From assembly GCA_021155915.1 (NCBI GenBank), contig JAJNBE010000008.1:31194-95193 (forward strand): DNA of 64,000 nt. The letters are read 5' to 3'. The position numbers and the translations under genes were made by a program. The DNA comes from Solimicrobium sp. (GTDB lineage Bacteria > Pseudomonadota > Gammaproteobacteria > Burkholderiales > Burkholderiaceae_D). Shown here one piece after another: positions 50,301-60,056 of this stretch (position 1 is the stretch's first letter; every line of letters begins with the position of its first letter). Below the pieces are notes generated by a model. It saw only the letters and a list, made by a program, of their open reading frames with translations, did no database searches and was not told the origin of the DNA.

Positions 50301-52474
50301 CGGGCCAAAAAGGCAAATTAAAGTTTGGTGGCGATAACATGCCAAAGCCCGGCAAAAACCTGCCGAAAAAGGCCAAATTGATTGATTTATTTAGTGGCCC
50401 GGTCCTTCTAAATGAGCATGGAGAAGCTGAAATTACTTTAAATGTGCCGGACTTTAACGGCACCTTACGTTTGATGGCGGTAGTGAGTAGCGAAGACCGC
50501 TTCGGATCAAAAGAACGAGAAATGATAGTAGCTGCGCCTCTGGTTGCCGAAATTTCGACTCCACGTTTTTTGTCGTTGGGCGATAAAGCAATGATTGCGT
50601 TGGATCTGACCAATTTATCTGGAATTGACCAGCAATTTACGCTAGGCTTAAACGGGGGCGAGGGGCTAAAGATTGCTGAGGGTGAACGGAAAATTTCTTT
50701 ACAAAATCAGCAAAAAACCACGCTGCGTTTTCCCGTGGAGGCAAGTGATATGCTTGGCTTACAGGAAATGAAGTTAAAAATCGCGGGAAAAAACATACAG
50801 CTTGAACGCCGTTTTCCTCTAATGATACAAGCACCCACGCAGCAGCAGCAGCTTAAAAAACGGTATGTCGTCAAAGCGAACGATACATTAGAAGTTAAGG
50901 ACGTTAATTTATCAAGTTTGTATTCGAGCTCCGTATTGGCGCATATCCTGGTATCCAATAAAGCACCGATTGACATTCGAGCCGCGGTACAAGGTTTGCT
51001 CACCTATCCCTACGGTTGCTCTGAACAAACGGTAAGTGCTGCGTATCCTCATCTATTTATCGATGAAACGTTGGCAAAAAAATTCCGTTTAAAGCCATTT
51101 ACCCGTGAACAGCGCGACACCATCGTTGATCGAACCATTGCGCGTTTAGCAACAATGCAAGCCCCTAATGGCGGTTTCAGTTTATGGGGTAATGCGTCCG
51201 ACTATGATTATTGGTTATCGGCATATATCAGCAATTTTTTAGTGGACGCGCGTCAACAAGGCTTCACAGTGTCTGATACGCTATTTCACAAAGCAACCGA
51301 TTTTCTATTGCGTGGACTGCAAGAAGGCGTGTCGCGCCTACCATCCACGACCGCGCAATTGCAGTCGGAAACCAAAATTGAAAGCGAAAGCATATGGCAA
51401 GAAAATCGTATCAGAGATAATGGACGCTTTAATGTTTTGGCATTCGGTGGTTACGTTTTATCGCGCATCAATAAAGCACCTATGTCGACGTTACGTCAAT
51501 TGCATGAATCGCGCTCTCTGGCCGCCAGCGGTCTTGCATTAACTCAGTTAGGCATAGCCTTAAATCTGATGGGTGATGATGCACGTAGCAGAGTGGCCTT
51601 AGCGGAAGGTCTTATGAAACCCCGGAACGCTGGTTACTGGTGGTATGACTATGGCAGCGCATTACGTGACGCTGCATGGGCGTACAGTTTATTGCAGCAA
51701 CATCACATTAAATTAGACGGTAGCGAAAATCTGTTAGCCATTGTTGCGGACCAAATGGAGCAGCAACGGTATTACAGCACGCAAGAAAAAATGGCTTTAT
51801 TTCAGGTCGGGCTGTCTTATTCATTACAAACTAATGAACCTTGGTCAGCTAGTTTGAGCATGAATGGTAAGACTGAGCACATCGGTGCGAAGGAGGGTGT
51901 ATTCTTCGAACTTACGCCGCAAAATATCGTTTCCGGTCTGAAGCTGAAAAATAATTCTCGAGACGATATCTGGGTAGAATTAGCACTTACCGGTAATCCT
52001 ATCAAGTTACTTCCGCCAAAGAAAGATGTTATCAAATTAAGCCGTACTATGTATGGATCAGATGGCAAGGCTATCGGTAATCGTCCATTAAAAGTAGGCG
52101 AATCAGTAATTATGCATCTCAAAGTTAGCGCCAAAACTAACATTGGAAATGGCATGATAGTCGACCGAATTCCGGCGGGGTTAGAAATTGAAAACATCAA
52201 CATAGTGCATGGCGAGAAAATGAGTGTAGTTAAGTTTGATGGTATCGATCCTTCCGAGGCAATGCAGGATTCCCGCATCAAACATATCGAATTCCGCGAT
52301 GACCGCTTTGTAGCGGCGGCCAGAATAGAAAACGGCCAGCTCAATTTGTTTTATCGGATGCGGGTAGTGACGCCAGGAAAATTCGTGATACCACCGTTAT
52401 ATGCGGACGATATGTATAGACCAGATATTTATGGATCCATTGGTGGCGGAGATACCTTAATGGTCACAGAGTAA
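47357..52474 (+). CDS. alpha-2-macroglobulin family protein (YfaS/YfhM type), membrane anchored
   Basis: 1705 aa; MG/bait domains; thioester motif YGCSEQTVS; upstream of pbpC. Confidence 0.94.
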   Translation: MRQNSLLKYLVILIILASVMAGIWYFAHRPSEKLPENDDPNQTFAVVDAADRSFDGLPALAITFSLPLDTGKPVDKYVQVFSMPDVLKPQPTTGSEYNNPENDEVGRTLVSTKANDTDISGGKLIAGAWVVGDNPRILYFPHINPQTRYVVQVKAGLPSKMGKTLTSEVRYSILTAQVSPAYYFASNGMVLPAKQSGGLPIVTVNVPEVDVQFLKVKDDQLPRFLDRVINGKKRETLPTNVGEQEDATDNAANNDWLRSNLHGAVQSYQLDDLRQLTESVYEGRFLTEQIKNKRSVTYLPVEEIKELKGPGVYVAVMSQPGRFLSDFQTTYFYVSDIGLHTRLYSKSADTFVSSLADGSAVGGVEISWLDEQGKILARTETDSAGHATFAEQPKNAKVILARKEKQISMLAIKEPALDLSEFIVTGEPYKPIRLFAYAGRNLYRPGESLDVSVVARNADGHSVPQFINVPIQARLKGPDGREQFKAAWRPDTRYPGYFLQRIVLPADAATGTWTLELRADPADKIPATVFKFGVEEFLPERMKVALTSKQAFLKPDQDYTIDVVGTYLYGAPATGNRLLGAVQFERQANPLDKQYPGFEFGDVNETEKRTRKELEEHILNDKGQASVAIDLAPVHSRHSPYLVRTTLSLLETGGRPVVRSIEKVVWPASVLIGVRPLYTTNFAPANSPVEFEVIRVDSDGKLQESAAMPVRLFLEDRHYYWRFLDQGGWQSGFTETDELVATSSVKVSGDVRGKIRLPVKFGRYRLEILDPATNQQLVYRFYAGWNAQADETQGNRPDRVALKLDKSTYNNGDTAQLTISPPHDGQALIMVEGDQVMWLKRVSVSAKGSTVSIPIKKDWERHDLYVSVIVLRPGNENDEITPARALGIVHLPLNRSDRRLEVAIEAPEKIKPETSVNIKIKVPNAKLINPGKQVLVTLSAVDTGILAITQFQTPDPFEFFFGRLRYGADIHDVYGRLIEKMAGQKGKLKFGGDNMPKPGKNLPKKAKLIDLFSGPVLLNEHGEAEITLNVPDFNGTLRLMAVVSSEDRFGSKEREMIVAAPLVAEISTPRFLSLGDKAMIALDLTNLSGIDQQFTLGLNGGEGLKIAEGERKISLQNQQKTTLRFPVEASDMLGLQEMKLKIAGKNIQLERRFPLMIQAPTQQQQLKKRYVVKANDTLEVKDVNLSSLYSSSVLAHILVSNKAPIDIRAAVQGLLTYPYGCSEQTVSAAYPHLFIDETLAKKFRLKPFTREQRDTIVDRTIARLATMQAPNGGFSLWGNASDYDYWLSAYISNFLVDARQQGFTVSDTLFHKATDFLLRGLQEGVSRLPSTTAQLQSETKIESESIWQENRIRDNGRFNVLAFGGYVLSRINKAPMSTLRQLHESRSLAASGLALTQLGIALNLMGDDARSRVALAEGLMKPRNAGYWWYDYGSALRDAAWAYSLLQQHHIKLDGSENLLAIVADQMEQQRYYSTQEKMALFQVGLSYSLQTNEPWSASLSMNGKTEHIGAKEGVFFELTPQNIVSGLKLKNNSRDDIWVELALTGNPIKLLPPKKDVIKLSRTMYGSDGKAIGNRPLKVGESVIMHLKVSAKTNIGNGMIVDRIPAGLEIENINIVHGEKMSVVKFDGIDPSEAMQDSRIKHIEFRDDRFVAAARIENGQLNLFYRMRVVTPGKFVIPPLYADDMYRPDIYGSIGGGDTLMVTE

Positions 52475-52919
52475 CAGTTGCCGGGTGGGCATGCTGTCGT
52501 GCCCACTTTATCTAGAAAGTCAGGAAAATCTTTATTGGTAAGGGCTTGGTGAAACTAGAGAGTTGGAGGCTAATTTTTAAGCAGCTGTATACGCTTCCTC
52601 TATACCGATGAAAAAGAGCTCTGAAATATAAATATGGCATCTCAATATATTAGGAGATAAGTGATGCCATTTACGCCATACCAGAAACGCATCCTGTCTT
52701 TAATTATCATATTTCCTATAGTATATTGCCCAGCTACAGTTTTTTTCCTGACAATATCCGCCATTCCATTGGCAGAGTAACGGCAAATTACGGAGCAATC
52801 CCCAATAGAGGTCTCTGACATATCTTTTAAGGAAGTAGTTCTACACGCTACTGCAAAGAAGTATCTCGTGGATGAAAGCCGACTCCCGAAAGTCAATTTC
52901 TAAATTCCTATAATTTATT

Positions 52920-55337
52920 GTGAACCATTATCTCTCGTTACTAAAACGCCACATCTATGCAAGAAAAATCGGTTATGGGCTTTTTTTCGTGTTCTTTTTA
53001 TCACTATGGTGCCTTGATAAGTTATTTCCTCTTCCCGCCCCTGGCCACGACTCATTTAATGTCATCGTCGTTGCTAAAGATGGCACGCCGCTGCGGGCTT
53101 TTCCTGATAGGGCTCATATCTGGCGGCATCCAATTAAATTAGATGAGGTGTCTCCGCTTTATAGACAGTCCCTCATTGAATACGAAGATAAAAATTTTTG
53201 GTGGCATCCCGGCATCAATCCGTTTTCCCTACTGCGCGCGACGTACCAATGGCTGCGATATGGACATATTGTTTCGGGGGGCTCGACATTAACCATGCAG
53301 GTCGCTCGTATTTTGGATCCATCACCGCGGACAATGACTGGAAAGCTAAAACAATTGGTGCGCGCCATGCAATTGGAGCTTCATTACTCCAAAAAAGAAA
53401 TCCTAACGCTCTATATGAATTTTGCCCCGATGGGCGGAGTATTGGAAGGGGTGGAAGCCGCTAGTCGTGCTTATCTCGGTAAGTCAGCAAACCGGCTCAC
53501 GCATGCAGAGGCGGCATTGCTTACAGTGCTTCCGCAACTGCCTTCAGTTTTACGGCCAGATCGATATCCTGAAAAAGCACAGTTAGCACGCGACAAAGTA
53601 CTCCGCCGCATGGAAGGAACGTGGAGCAAAACAGAAATTAGCGATGCCATAACTGAGCCAATTTCTGCACTCAGCATACGCGAGCCTTTATTGGCACCAT
53701 TATTAGCGCAGCGCCTGAAAAGTCTCTATCCCTATAAGTTAAAAATAGAATCGACAATAAATACTACCGATCAACAGATCGTAGAAACCCTGTTACTCGA
53801 CCGGGCTAACATCTTGCCGGCGCGAATCTCAATAGCCGCAATGGTCATGGATAACCGCACCGCAGAAGTGGTCGCTTACGCTGGCTCCGCTGACTTTAAC
53901 GACCGTGACCGGTTTAGCGATGTTGATATGGTGCGCGCTTCGCGTTCGCCTGGGTCAACGCTTAAACCATTTTTATATGCATTTGCTCTTGATGAAGGTC
54001 TTATTCATTCTGAATCGCTATTATCAGACACGCCGCAGTCATTCTCTGGCTATCAACCCGGCAATTTTCAGCAAAATTTTCATGGTCCGGTCAGTGTTTC
54101 TGAAGCATTAATGAAGTCACTCAATGTTCCAGCGGTCCAAGTCTTAGATCAGTTAGGTTCCGCTCCTTTTGTTTCCATGCTGCGACGGGGTGGGTTGAAA
54201 ATAACTTTCCCGAAAGGCGCAACACCCAACTTAAGTGTAATTTTAGGTGGTGCTGATGCGAGATTGGAAGACATGGTCGGTGCGTATTCATCGTTAGCCC
54301 GCAAAGGCATGGCAATCACTCCGCGTTTTATACTTTCTGCGCCTATCCAAGAACGTCGTATGATGAGTGAAGGCGCTGCCTTTATCGTACGTGATATTTT
54401 GGAAACCGGGGCAGCATCTGGAGGGGCAGTAGAGCGTGCATTACGCGGAAATAACAATGAACACGGTATCGCGTGGAAAACCGGCACTAGTTTCGGATTT
54501 CGTGACGCTTGGGCGCTAGGAATTAATCACCAGTATACAGTGGGCGTCTGGGTGGGCCGTCCAGACGGTACGCCTAACCCCGGCTTTTTCGGCGCTAATA
54601 TCGCCGCACCGTTGTTAGTGAATATTTTTAACGCATTACCGCTTGAAGGGAACTTTTCGTCGAGCTTTAACCCCAACCGGGTACCTAAAACCGTTAAGCA
54701 AGAGAAAATTTGCTGGCCTTCCGGGATGCGCGCAGATGGCGAAAACCCCAAAAAAACCGATCAGCTTTGTCCAGTTCAACGTACTGCATGGATATTAAAC
54801 GGTGTCGCACCACCGACCTTTTCCGAGGGTTTACAATCCGCAACTTCAAGACTGACTTATTATGTGGATCTGCAAACTGGACATCGTGTTTTACCCGACT
54901 GCTCCCGGCATCCCTACCAACAAAAAGAAGTAATGCGCTGGCCCGCTTCGTTACAAGTATGGTTAGATGGCGACTTGCGCAAAAAGTCCTTGCCACCGGA
55001 ATGGGATGTAAGCTGCAACATTCATTATAATGATGGCCACGCGATCAAAATTATGGGGGTCCATAATGATGAAATTATTCGACAATCTAGTGGTGGAAAA
55101 GGCGGGGGAAAATTGCCAGAGGCAAAGTTAGAACTGCTTGGAGCTAACGATCTCGAAAATGAAATCTATTGGATGTTGAATGGTCAATTAATTAAGGGAA
55201 GAGGAACTAGCCAAATCATTCAGTTCACCTATGCAGGACGGCATGAGATCACTGCATTCGATCGAAATGGGAATGTGGACCGAATTAATGTTAGTGTCCA
55301 AATGTCAGGTCGAATTCCCGAGGACCTCAATAAATAA
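52920..55337 (+). CDS. pbpC: penicillin-binding protein 1C
   Basis: GT51 EDKNFWWHPGINPFSLLRA, GGSTLTMQVAR; TP SPGSTLKPFLYAFALDEG, KTGTSFGFRDAWALG; C-terminal PbpC domain. GTG start. Confidence 0.95.
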   Translation: MNHYLSLLKRHIYARKIGYGLFFVFFLSLWCLDKLFPLPAPGHDSFNVIVVAKDGTPLRAFPDRAHIWRHPIKLDEVSPLYRQSLIEYEDKNFWWHPGINPFSLLRATYQWLRYGHIVSGGSTLTMQVARILDPSPRTMTGKLKQLVRAMQLELHYSKKEILTLYMNFAPMGGVLEGVEAASRAYLGKSANRLTHAEAALLTVLPQLPSVLRPDRYPEKAQLARDKVLRRMEGTWSKTEISDAITEPISALSIREPLLAPLLAQRLKSLYPYKLKIESTINTTDQQIVETLLLDRANILPARISIAAMVMDNRTAEVVAYAGSADFNDRDRFSDVDMVRASRSPGSTLKPFLYAFALDEGLIHSESLLSDTPQSFSGYQPGNFQQNFHGPVSVSEALMKSLNVPAVQVLDQLGSAPFVSMLRRGGLKITFPKGATPNLSVILGGADARLEDMVGAYSSLARKGMAITPRFILSAPIQERRMMSEGAAFIVRDILETGAASGGAVERALRGNNNEHGIAWKTGTSFGFRDAWALGINHQYTVGVWVGRPDGTPNPGFFGANIAAPLLVNIFNALPLEGNFSSSFNPNRVPKTVKQEKICWPSGMRADGENPKKTDQLCPVQRTAWILNGVAPPTFSEGLQSATSRLTYYVDLQTGHRVLPDCSRHPYQQKEVMRWPASLQVWLDGDLRKKSLPPEWDVSCNIHYNDGHAIKIMGVHNDEIIRQSSGGKGGGKLPEAKLELLGANDLENEIYWMLNGQLIKGRGTSQIIQFTYAGRHEITAFDRNGNVDRINVSVQMSGRIPEDLNK

Positions 55338-55432
55338 GCACATAAAATTAAATGCGTGTGATGTTTTAGCTTGACGATCAGACACCCCTTTCCATACACT
55401 CACAGCTTCACATTTAACTGAAGGTCAACTTG

Positions 55433-56824
55433 ATGACAACCCTACGACTAAAGACCGTGCTCCTGGCAATGTTAATGCCATTTTCAACGTTCAGTTATGC
55501 AGACTCCGATCCACTGGTTGAGACCGAAGCCGCAATGATAACTTCAATCGATACGCAAATAAACAATGCACAATCTGTAATTCGGTTAGAAAAACAGGAA
55601 GATGACTTATGGGCGCGGGTTCGTCAAGGTTATGGAATACCTGACCTCAACAATGCGCTGGTCGACAGCCAACTCAATTGGTACAGCGCCCGTTCTGCTT
55701 ACATTCTTCGTACCACCACCCGCGCATCGCTCTATCTTTATCACGTGGTGGAAGAATTAGAGAAACGTGGTATGCCCAGTGAATTGGCTTTGCTGCCATT
55801 TATTGAATCTGCTTTTAATCCACAAGCTGTCTCCAGCGCCAAAGCGTCGGGAATGTGGCAATTTATTCCGTCTACTGGACGTGACTTCGACTTAAAGCAA
55901 AACATGTTTAAAGATGAGCGTCGGGGGGTTTTAGATTCCACTGATGCCGCGTTGAGCTATTTGCAGAAACTGTACGACATGTTCGGCGACTGGCAGCTGG
56001 CCCTTGCCGCCTATAATTGGGGTGAAGGCTCAGTGCAGCGTGCTATAAAAAAACAAGAAGCAGCCGGCCTGCCAATTGATTTTAATAGCATGTCTTATCT
56101 AATGCCAAAAGAAACGCAGAATTACGTACCCAAATTGCAAGCCGTCAAGAACATTATTAATCATCCTGAGTTATTCAACATCGAACTACCTCAAGTAAAA
56201 AATGAACCCTATTTTTTGGTCGTTGATAAAACACGTGACATTGATGTGAAAATTGCTGCTCAATTAGCGGAATTAACCGTTACCGAATTCAAAAAACTGA
56301 ATCCCCAGTTTAATCGTCCTATTATTACTGGTGATGCGGATACCAAAATTTTGCTTCCAGCAGAAAATCTTGAAATTTTTCAGAGTAACTTAGACAAATG
56401 GAAAGGCCCTCTTTCTACTTGGGCTGCGTACACAGTTCCTAAAAATGAGCGCGTTGAAAGCATTGCCCGCCGTGTCGGCGCAGAAGTGAGTCTCATCAGG
56501 GAAGTTAATCAGATCCCGGCTAATATGCTAGTCAAAGCTGGTTCTACGCTCCTGGTTCCAAGATCTGCACAAAAAGAACATAGTGATATTTCTCAGCAAA
56601 TAGTTGATCATGCCATCCTGACTTTAGCGCGTGCAAGTGTCTCAAAACGGAACAGAAAATCCTCATTTACTTTAGCAGCCAGATCCACAGCAACTAAGTC
56701 CGTAAGCAAACGCATTGCCACAAACCCATTTGCAAAAACATTAACAACCAAATCGACCTTAGTTAGTAAGCGCGCTAAAAAAATGTCCGTGGCTCAATTT
56801 AAGGCTAGAGAACCGAGTTTTTAG
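55433..56824 (+). CDS. mltD: membrane-bound lytic murein transglycosylase D
   Basis: ALLPFIESAFNPQAVSSAKASGMWQFIPSTGRDFDL...LAAYNWGEGSVQRAI; LysM-like C-terminal part. Confidence 0.94.
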   Translation: MTTLRLKTVLLAMLMPFSTFSYADSDPLVETEAAMITSIDTQINNAQSVIRLEKQEDDLWARVRQGYGIPDLNNALVDSQLNWYSARSAYILRTTTRASLYLYHVVEELEKRGMPSELALLPFIESAFNPQAVSSAKASGMWQFIPSTGRDFDLKQNMFKDERRGVLDSTDAALSYLQKLYDMFGDWQLALAAYNWGEGSVQRAIKKQEAAGLPIDFNSMSYLMPKETQNYVPKLQAVKNIINHPELFNIELPQVKNEPYFLVVDKTRDIDVKIAAQLAELTVTEFKKLNPQFNRPIITGDADTKILLPAENLEIFQSNLDKWKGPLSTWAAYTVPKNERVESIARRVGAEVSLIREVNQIPANMLVKAGSTLLVPRSAQKEHSDISQQIVDHAILTLARASVSKRNRKSSFTLAARSTATKSVSKRIATNPFAKTLTTKSTLVSKRAKKMSVAQFKAREPSF

Positions 56825-56961
56825 TATCCGAACAATTCTTATTAGCTGATATTAGGGAACAGTCGAGCTGCCATTTTGTTTGATAGGACAATGGTATTTG
56901 AGTCGTAAGCCGAACATACATTGACAGACCTGACTGAGAGTTTTGTACAACTCTGCCGTGA

Positions 56962-57070
56962 GGCAAATACGGCGTTCCTCGGTGTTAGTAATCCTTACGT
57001 AAAGCGAACATCCCGGCTGCTACGCTCCGTGCGTATTGTCTTTGGTTCGCTCGCTAACCTTGTGCAGAGG
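56962..57070 (+). repeat. dispersed intergenic repeat, copy B
   Basis: Eye alignment with 24046-24155, same orientation, also downstream of a secreted-cell-wall-protein gene. Confidence 0.6.
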
Positions 57071-57110
57071 CGTCGACTATAAACTTAAAATTCCCGCATA
57101 TCGATTTGAC

Positions 57111-57150
57111 AAAAAAGCCCCGTCACCAAAAAGGTGACGGAGCTTTTTTT
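57111..57150. terminator. intrinsic terminator
   Basis: aaaaaagccccgtcaccaaaaaggtgacggagcttttttt. Confidence 0.88.
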
Positions 57151-57165
57151 GATTATTAAGGGGAT

Positions 57166-58101
57166 TTATTTTTTAGCAGGTTCTTCAGTTGCTGATGCTC
57201 CCGGAGCGGTTGGCTCTGGTAAGATTGTAGGAGCTTTTGCAGGAGCTGGTTGAGGAGCCACTATATCAATCTTGGCATTTGCTTTGACATCATCTAACAT
57301 TTTCTTTAAGTTTTGCTGTTGCAATTGTTGAGTTAAGCCAGCCTTGACTTGGTCCATTGGAGGCAGGGATTTCGTGTTTGGACGTTTATCATCTAAGATA
57401 ATGACGTGATAACCAAATTGAGTTTTCACGGGTGCCTCGGTAAATTTACCTTTTCCCAATTTCGCTGTAGCGGCGGAGAATTCAGGAACCATACTCTGTC
57501 CATCAAACCAGCCCAAATCGCCGCCCTTCACTTTGGATCCCGGATCCAAAGACTGTGCTTTAGCTAATGAGTCAAAAGATTTTACGTCCTTGCTTAACTT
57601 GGCAATAATCGCTTTTGCTTCGTCTTCTGTTTTAACCAGAATATGGCGCGCCTTGTATTGGTCACCAGAAGCTTGTGCCTTTAATTTGTCGTATTCCGCA
57701 GCCAATTGTGCTTCGGTAACTTCGTTGTTCTTGATGAAATCTTGCACGTAAGCTTGAGCTAAGACGGATTGCTTTGCCATTTCGATTTCATTTATTGTCT
57801 CAGGCTTCTTATCTAATCCCTTTTTCGCCGCCTCGTGTGCCACAAGTAACCGCATCGCAATATTGTCAATAATCATTTTGCGCGTCTCGGGTGTGTCCGG
57901 CATTCCCCGTTGCTGCTTTAAAATAAGGTCCACTTCATTTTTAGTAATCGTCATACCATTTACGGTTGCCGCAACGTCTTCATTCGTGGTTGTAATCTTA
58001 GCTGGCGTGGTAGGGGAATGATTAGCCTCTTTATTTGAACAGGCCGCTAAAGCCAGTATTGTGGCTGTAATGATAGGTATAGCTCGAGATTTGATTAACA
58101 T
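57166..58101 (-). CDS. peptidylprolyl isomerase, PpiC/parvulin type, lipoprotein-like signal
   Basis: LAACSNKEAN lipobox; YKARHILVKTEDEAKAIIAKL...LGWFDGQSMVPEFSAATAKLGKGKFTEAPVKTQFGYHVIILDDKR. Confidence 0.95.
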   Translation of the reverse strand: MLIKSRAIPIITATILALAACSNKEANHSPTTPAKITTTNEDVAATVNGMTITKNEVDLILKQQRGMPDTPETRKMIIDNIAMRLLVAHEAAKKGLDKKPETINEIEMAKQSVLAQAYVQDFIKNNEVTEAQLAAEYDKLKAQASGDQYKARHILVKTEDEAKAIIAKLSKDVKSFDSLAKAQSLDPGSKVKGGDLGWFDGQSMVPEFSAATAKLGKGKFTEAPVKTQFGYHVIILDDKRPNTKSLPPMDQVKAGLTQQLQQQNLKKMLDDVKANAKIDIVAPQPAPAKAPTILPEPTAPGASATEEPAKK

Positions 58102-58147
58102 CTTATTTCCTTTATAAAGTAGAGACTAGATAAGTTGATTTTTAATA

Positions 58148-58218
58148 GGACTTACCCAAAACTGCTCCAGAGGCGTTTTGCTACTGCGCGCCAGCCAAAC
58201 AAATTTGCGTAAGTCCTA
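58148..58218. mobile_element. MITE-like miniature inverted repeat (~71 bp)
   Basis: taggacttacccaaa ... tttgcgtaagtccta: 15-bp inverted repeats with one mismatch, TA at both outer edges. Confidence 0.5.
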
Positions 58219-58371
58219 TCAATTTAGACGACCACGAATTTTACTAGGGATTATGAAAACAACGCTAAATTATTATTTACTTATTTTGATATACATTCTT
58301 ATTTTTATTTAGCAAGTGCGAAAAAGTTTTTATAGTATCAAAATGAAAAGCGGATATTACGCCTTCCGTAT

Positions 58372-58878
58372 CTATAGGCACAAATTAAGAGAAATCTGTG
58401 CCTGTTCAAAGACACCCGTCAAAGGATTTTTTTTCACCTTATCCCAATGAAAAATTTGTCCATTCATCGCAATATAGACCCCATGCGGCAAGGTTTGCGC
58501 GACACCGCAAGCAAACCCTAAATTGAACAGAGCGTCCGAGTTGGCGACTTCATAAGGAATCAGCGCCCCCGTCAAAATAATGGTCTTCGCTAACATGGCG
58601 TTTCCAAGAAAATGTGCAGTTTTGCACATAGTGTCAGTGCCATGAATAATGACGAGGGCAGTTTCCTCGGCACGTTGACAAGCCAATCGAATGAAAGCGC
58701 GATCCTCATCATTCATATCCAACGAATCTACCATGGTTACGATTTCAAGCTGGGTTGGCAGAGTCACTCTGCCACGAGCCAGGGCACTAAACAAATGGCT
58801 ATTGGCAAAAATCAGTTTGCCAGCTAATTCGTCATAATGTTTATCAAAAGTACCTCCGGTGATAAGAATACGCAACAT
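58372..58878 (-). CDS. asparaginase-family protein (short, N-terminal domain only)
   Basis: ILITGGTFDKHYDE..., VIIHGTDTMCKTAHFL, TGALIPYEVANSDALFNLG. Confidence 0.88.
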   Translation of the reverse strand: MLRILITGGTFDKHYDELAGKLIFANSHLFSALARGRVTLPTQLEIVTMVDSLDMNDEDRAFIRLACQRAEETALVIIHGTDTMCKTAHFLGNAMLAKTIILTGALIPYEVANSDALFNLGFACGVAQTLPHGVYIAMNGQIFHWDKVKKNPLTGVFEQAQISLNLCL

Positions 58879-59024
58879 ATATGAAGTTTACTGACTAAAA
58901 TTCGTTCTAGCATGTCAGATTAAGGATGGGCGAATATTAAGAAACAGCTTAACCGTTTAGGTTTTATCGCACTTGCAGGGACAATGTAGCCATCCACCCA
59001 TCTCAATGCCAACAGGCTCGTAGG

Positions 59025-60056
59025 TTAAAGTGCCAAGTTAAATCGATTAGTTTTGGAAGGTACACAACCCATCCCCAACTCAATCTTCAAGCAAGCATAA
59101 AATACCGGCGCAGCAATCAATCCCGGAATGCCAAATATTGCTTCCATAACTAAGATAGCAATGAGCAATTCCCATGCTTTTGCGTTGATTTGGGTGCCAA
59201 TTATTTTTGCATTCAAAAAATACTCAAGCTTATGAATAACCACCATATAAAGAAGAGAAAATAAGGCTATTGACGGCGAATGGGAAAGACTAACTGTTAC
59301 CACTACTATATTCGAGATAATATTGCCCACCACGGGCAATAGGCCTGTGATAAAAGTGATCAATACCATGGTCTTTGAAAAAGGAAGATATACGCCCGAG
59401 GCCGGTAAAATGACGAGTAAGTAAATTCCGGAAAGCACAGCATTAATAGCGGAAATTCGTACCTGAGCAAATACAATGCGCTGAAAAGCGTTGTGTAAAT
59501 TGATCGCGCGTTCAAGTAACGCCTGCGGAAATCTAGGCAGTGGAACATGCGTATCATTAATAGCAATCATTCCTCCGATAATCATGCCCATTAAAAGCTG
59601 AACAATGGAATGGCCAGCTTCTTGTCCCAATAACTTGGCTTCCTTCCCATGCTCCCGAAGCCAATCCGTCATCGCATCACGGAGAGCACTGCTTCCATTA
59701 GGAAGATAGTCGCTTAACCAAGACGGCATTTGTGATCGCGATACTTCAATAATATTCGCCATACTTTGCAATAACATGTGCAAACTACCAGCTTCACTTT
59801 TTGAGAAGCGAATAGCGCCAAATACTAGTATTGTTAACCCGGAAATGACGAAAAAAGATAAACCTGCCAAAACAAACACACGCGCTCTAACTAAGGGGAT
59901 TTTCTTTTCAATTATCGGAGTAAGTATATGTACAAGGGAATAGACTAATAACCCCGAAAAAAGGGCTAATAATAGTCCCGCTTTCAAAACGATAAAGCCA
60001 GTCAGTATAGCTAACAGATAAGAAGCAACGAGTGGTAAAGTGAAGTTAGGAGTCAT
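59025..60056 (-). CDS. AI-2E family transporter (PerM-like)
   Basis: Multi-TM; FITGLLPVVGNIISNIVV, KLEYFLNAKIIGTQINAKAWELLIAILVMEAIFGIPGLIAAPVFYACLK. Confidence 0.9.
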   Translation of the reverse strand: MTPNFTLPLVASYLLAILTGFIVLKAGLLLALFSGLLVYSLVHILTPIIEKKIPLVRARVFVLAGLSFFVISGLTILVFGAIRFSKSEAGSLHMLLQSMANIIEVSRSQMPSWLSDYLPNGSSALRDAMTDWLREHGKEAKLLGQEAGHSIVQLLMGMIIGGMIAINDTHVPLPRFPQALLERAINLHNAFQRIVFAQVRISAINAVLSGIYLLVILPASGVYLPFSKTMVLITFITGLLPVVGNIISNIVVVTVSLSHSPSIALFSLLYMVVIHKLEYFLNAKIIGTQINAKAWELLIAILVMEAIFGIPGLIAAPVFYACLKIELGMGCVPSKTNRFNLAL

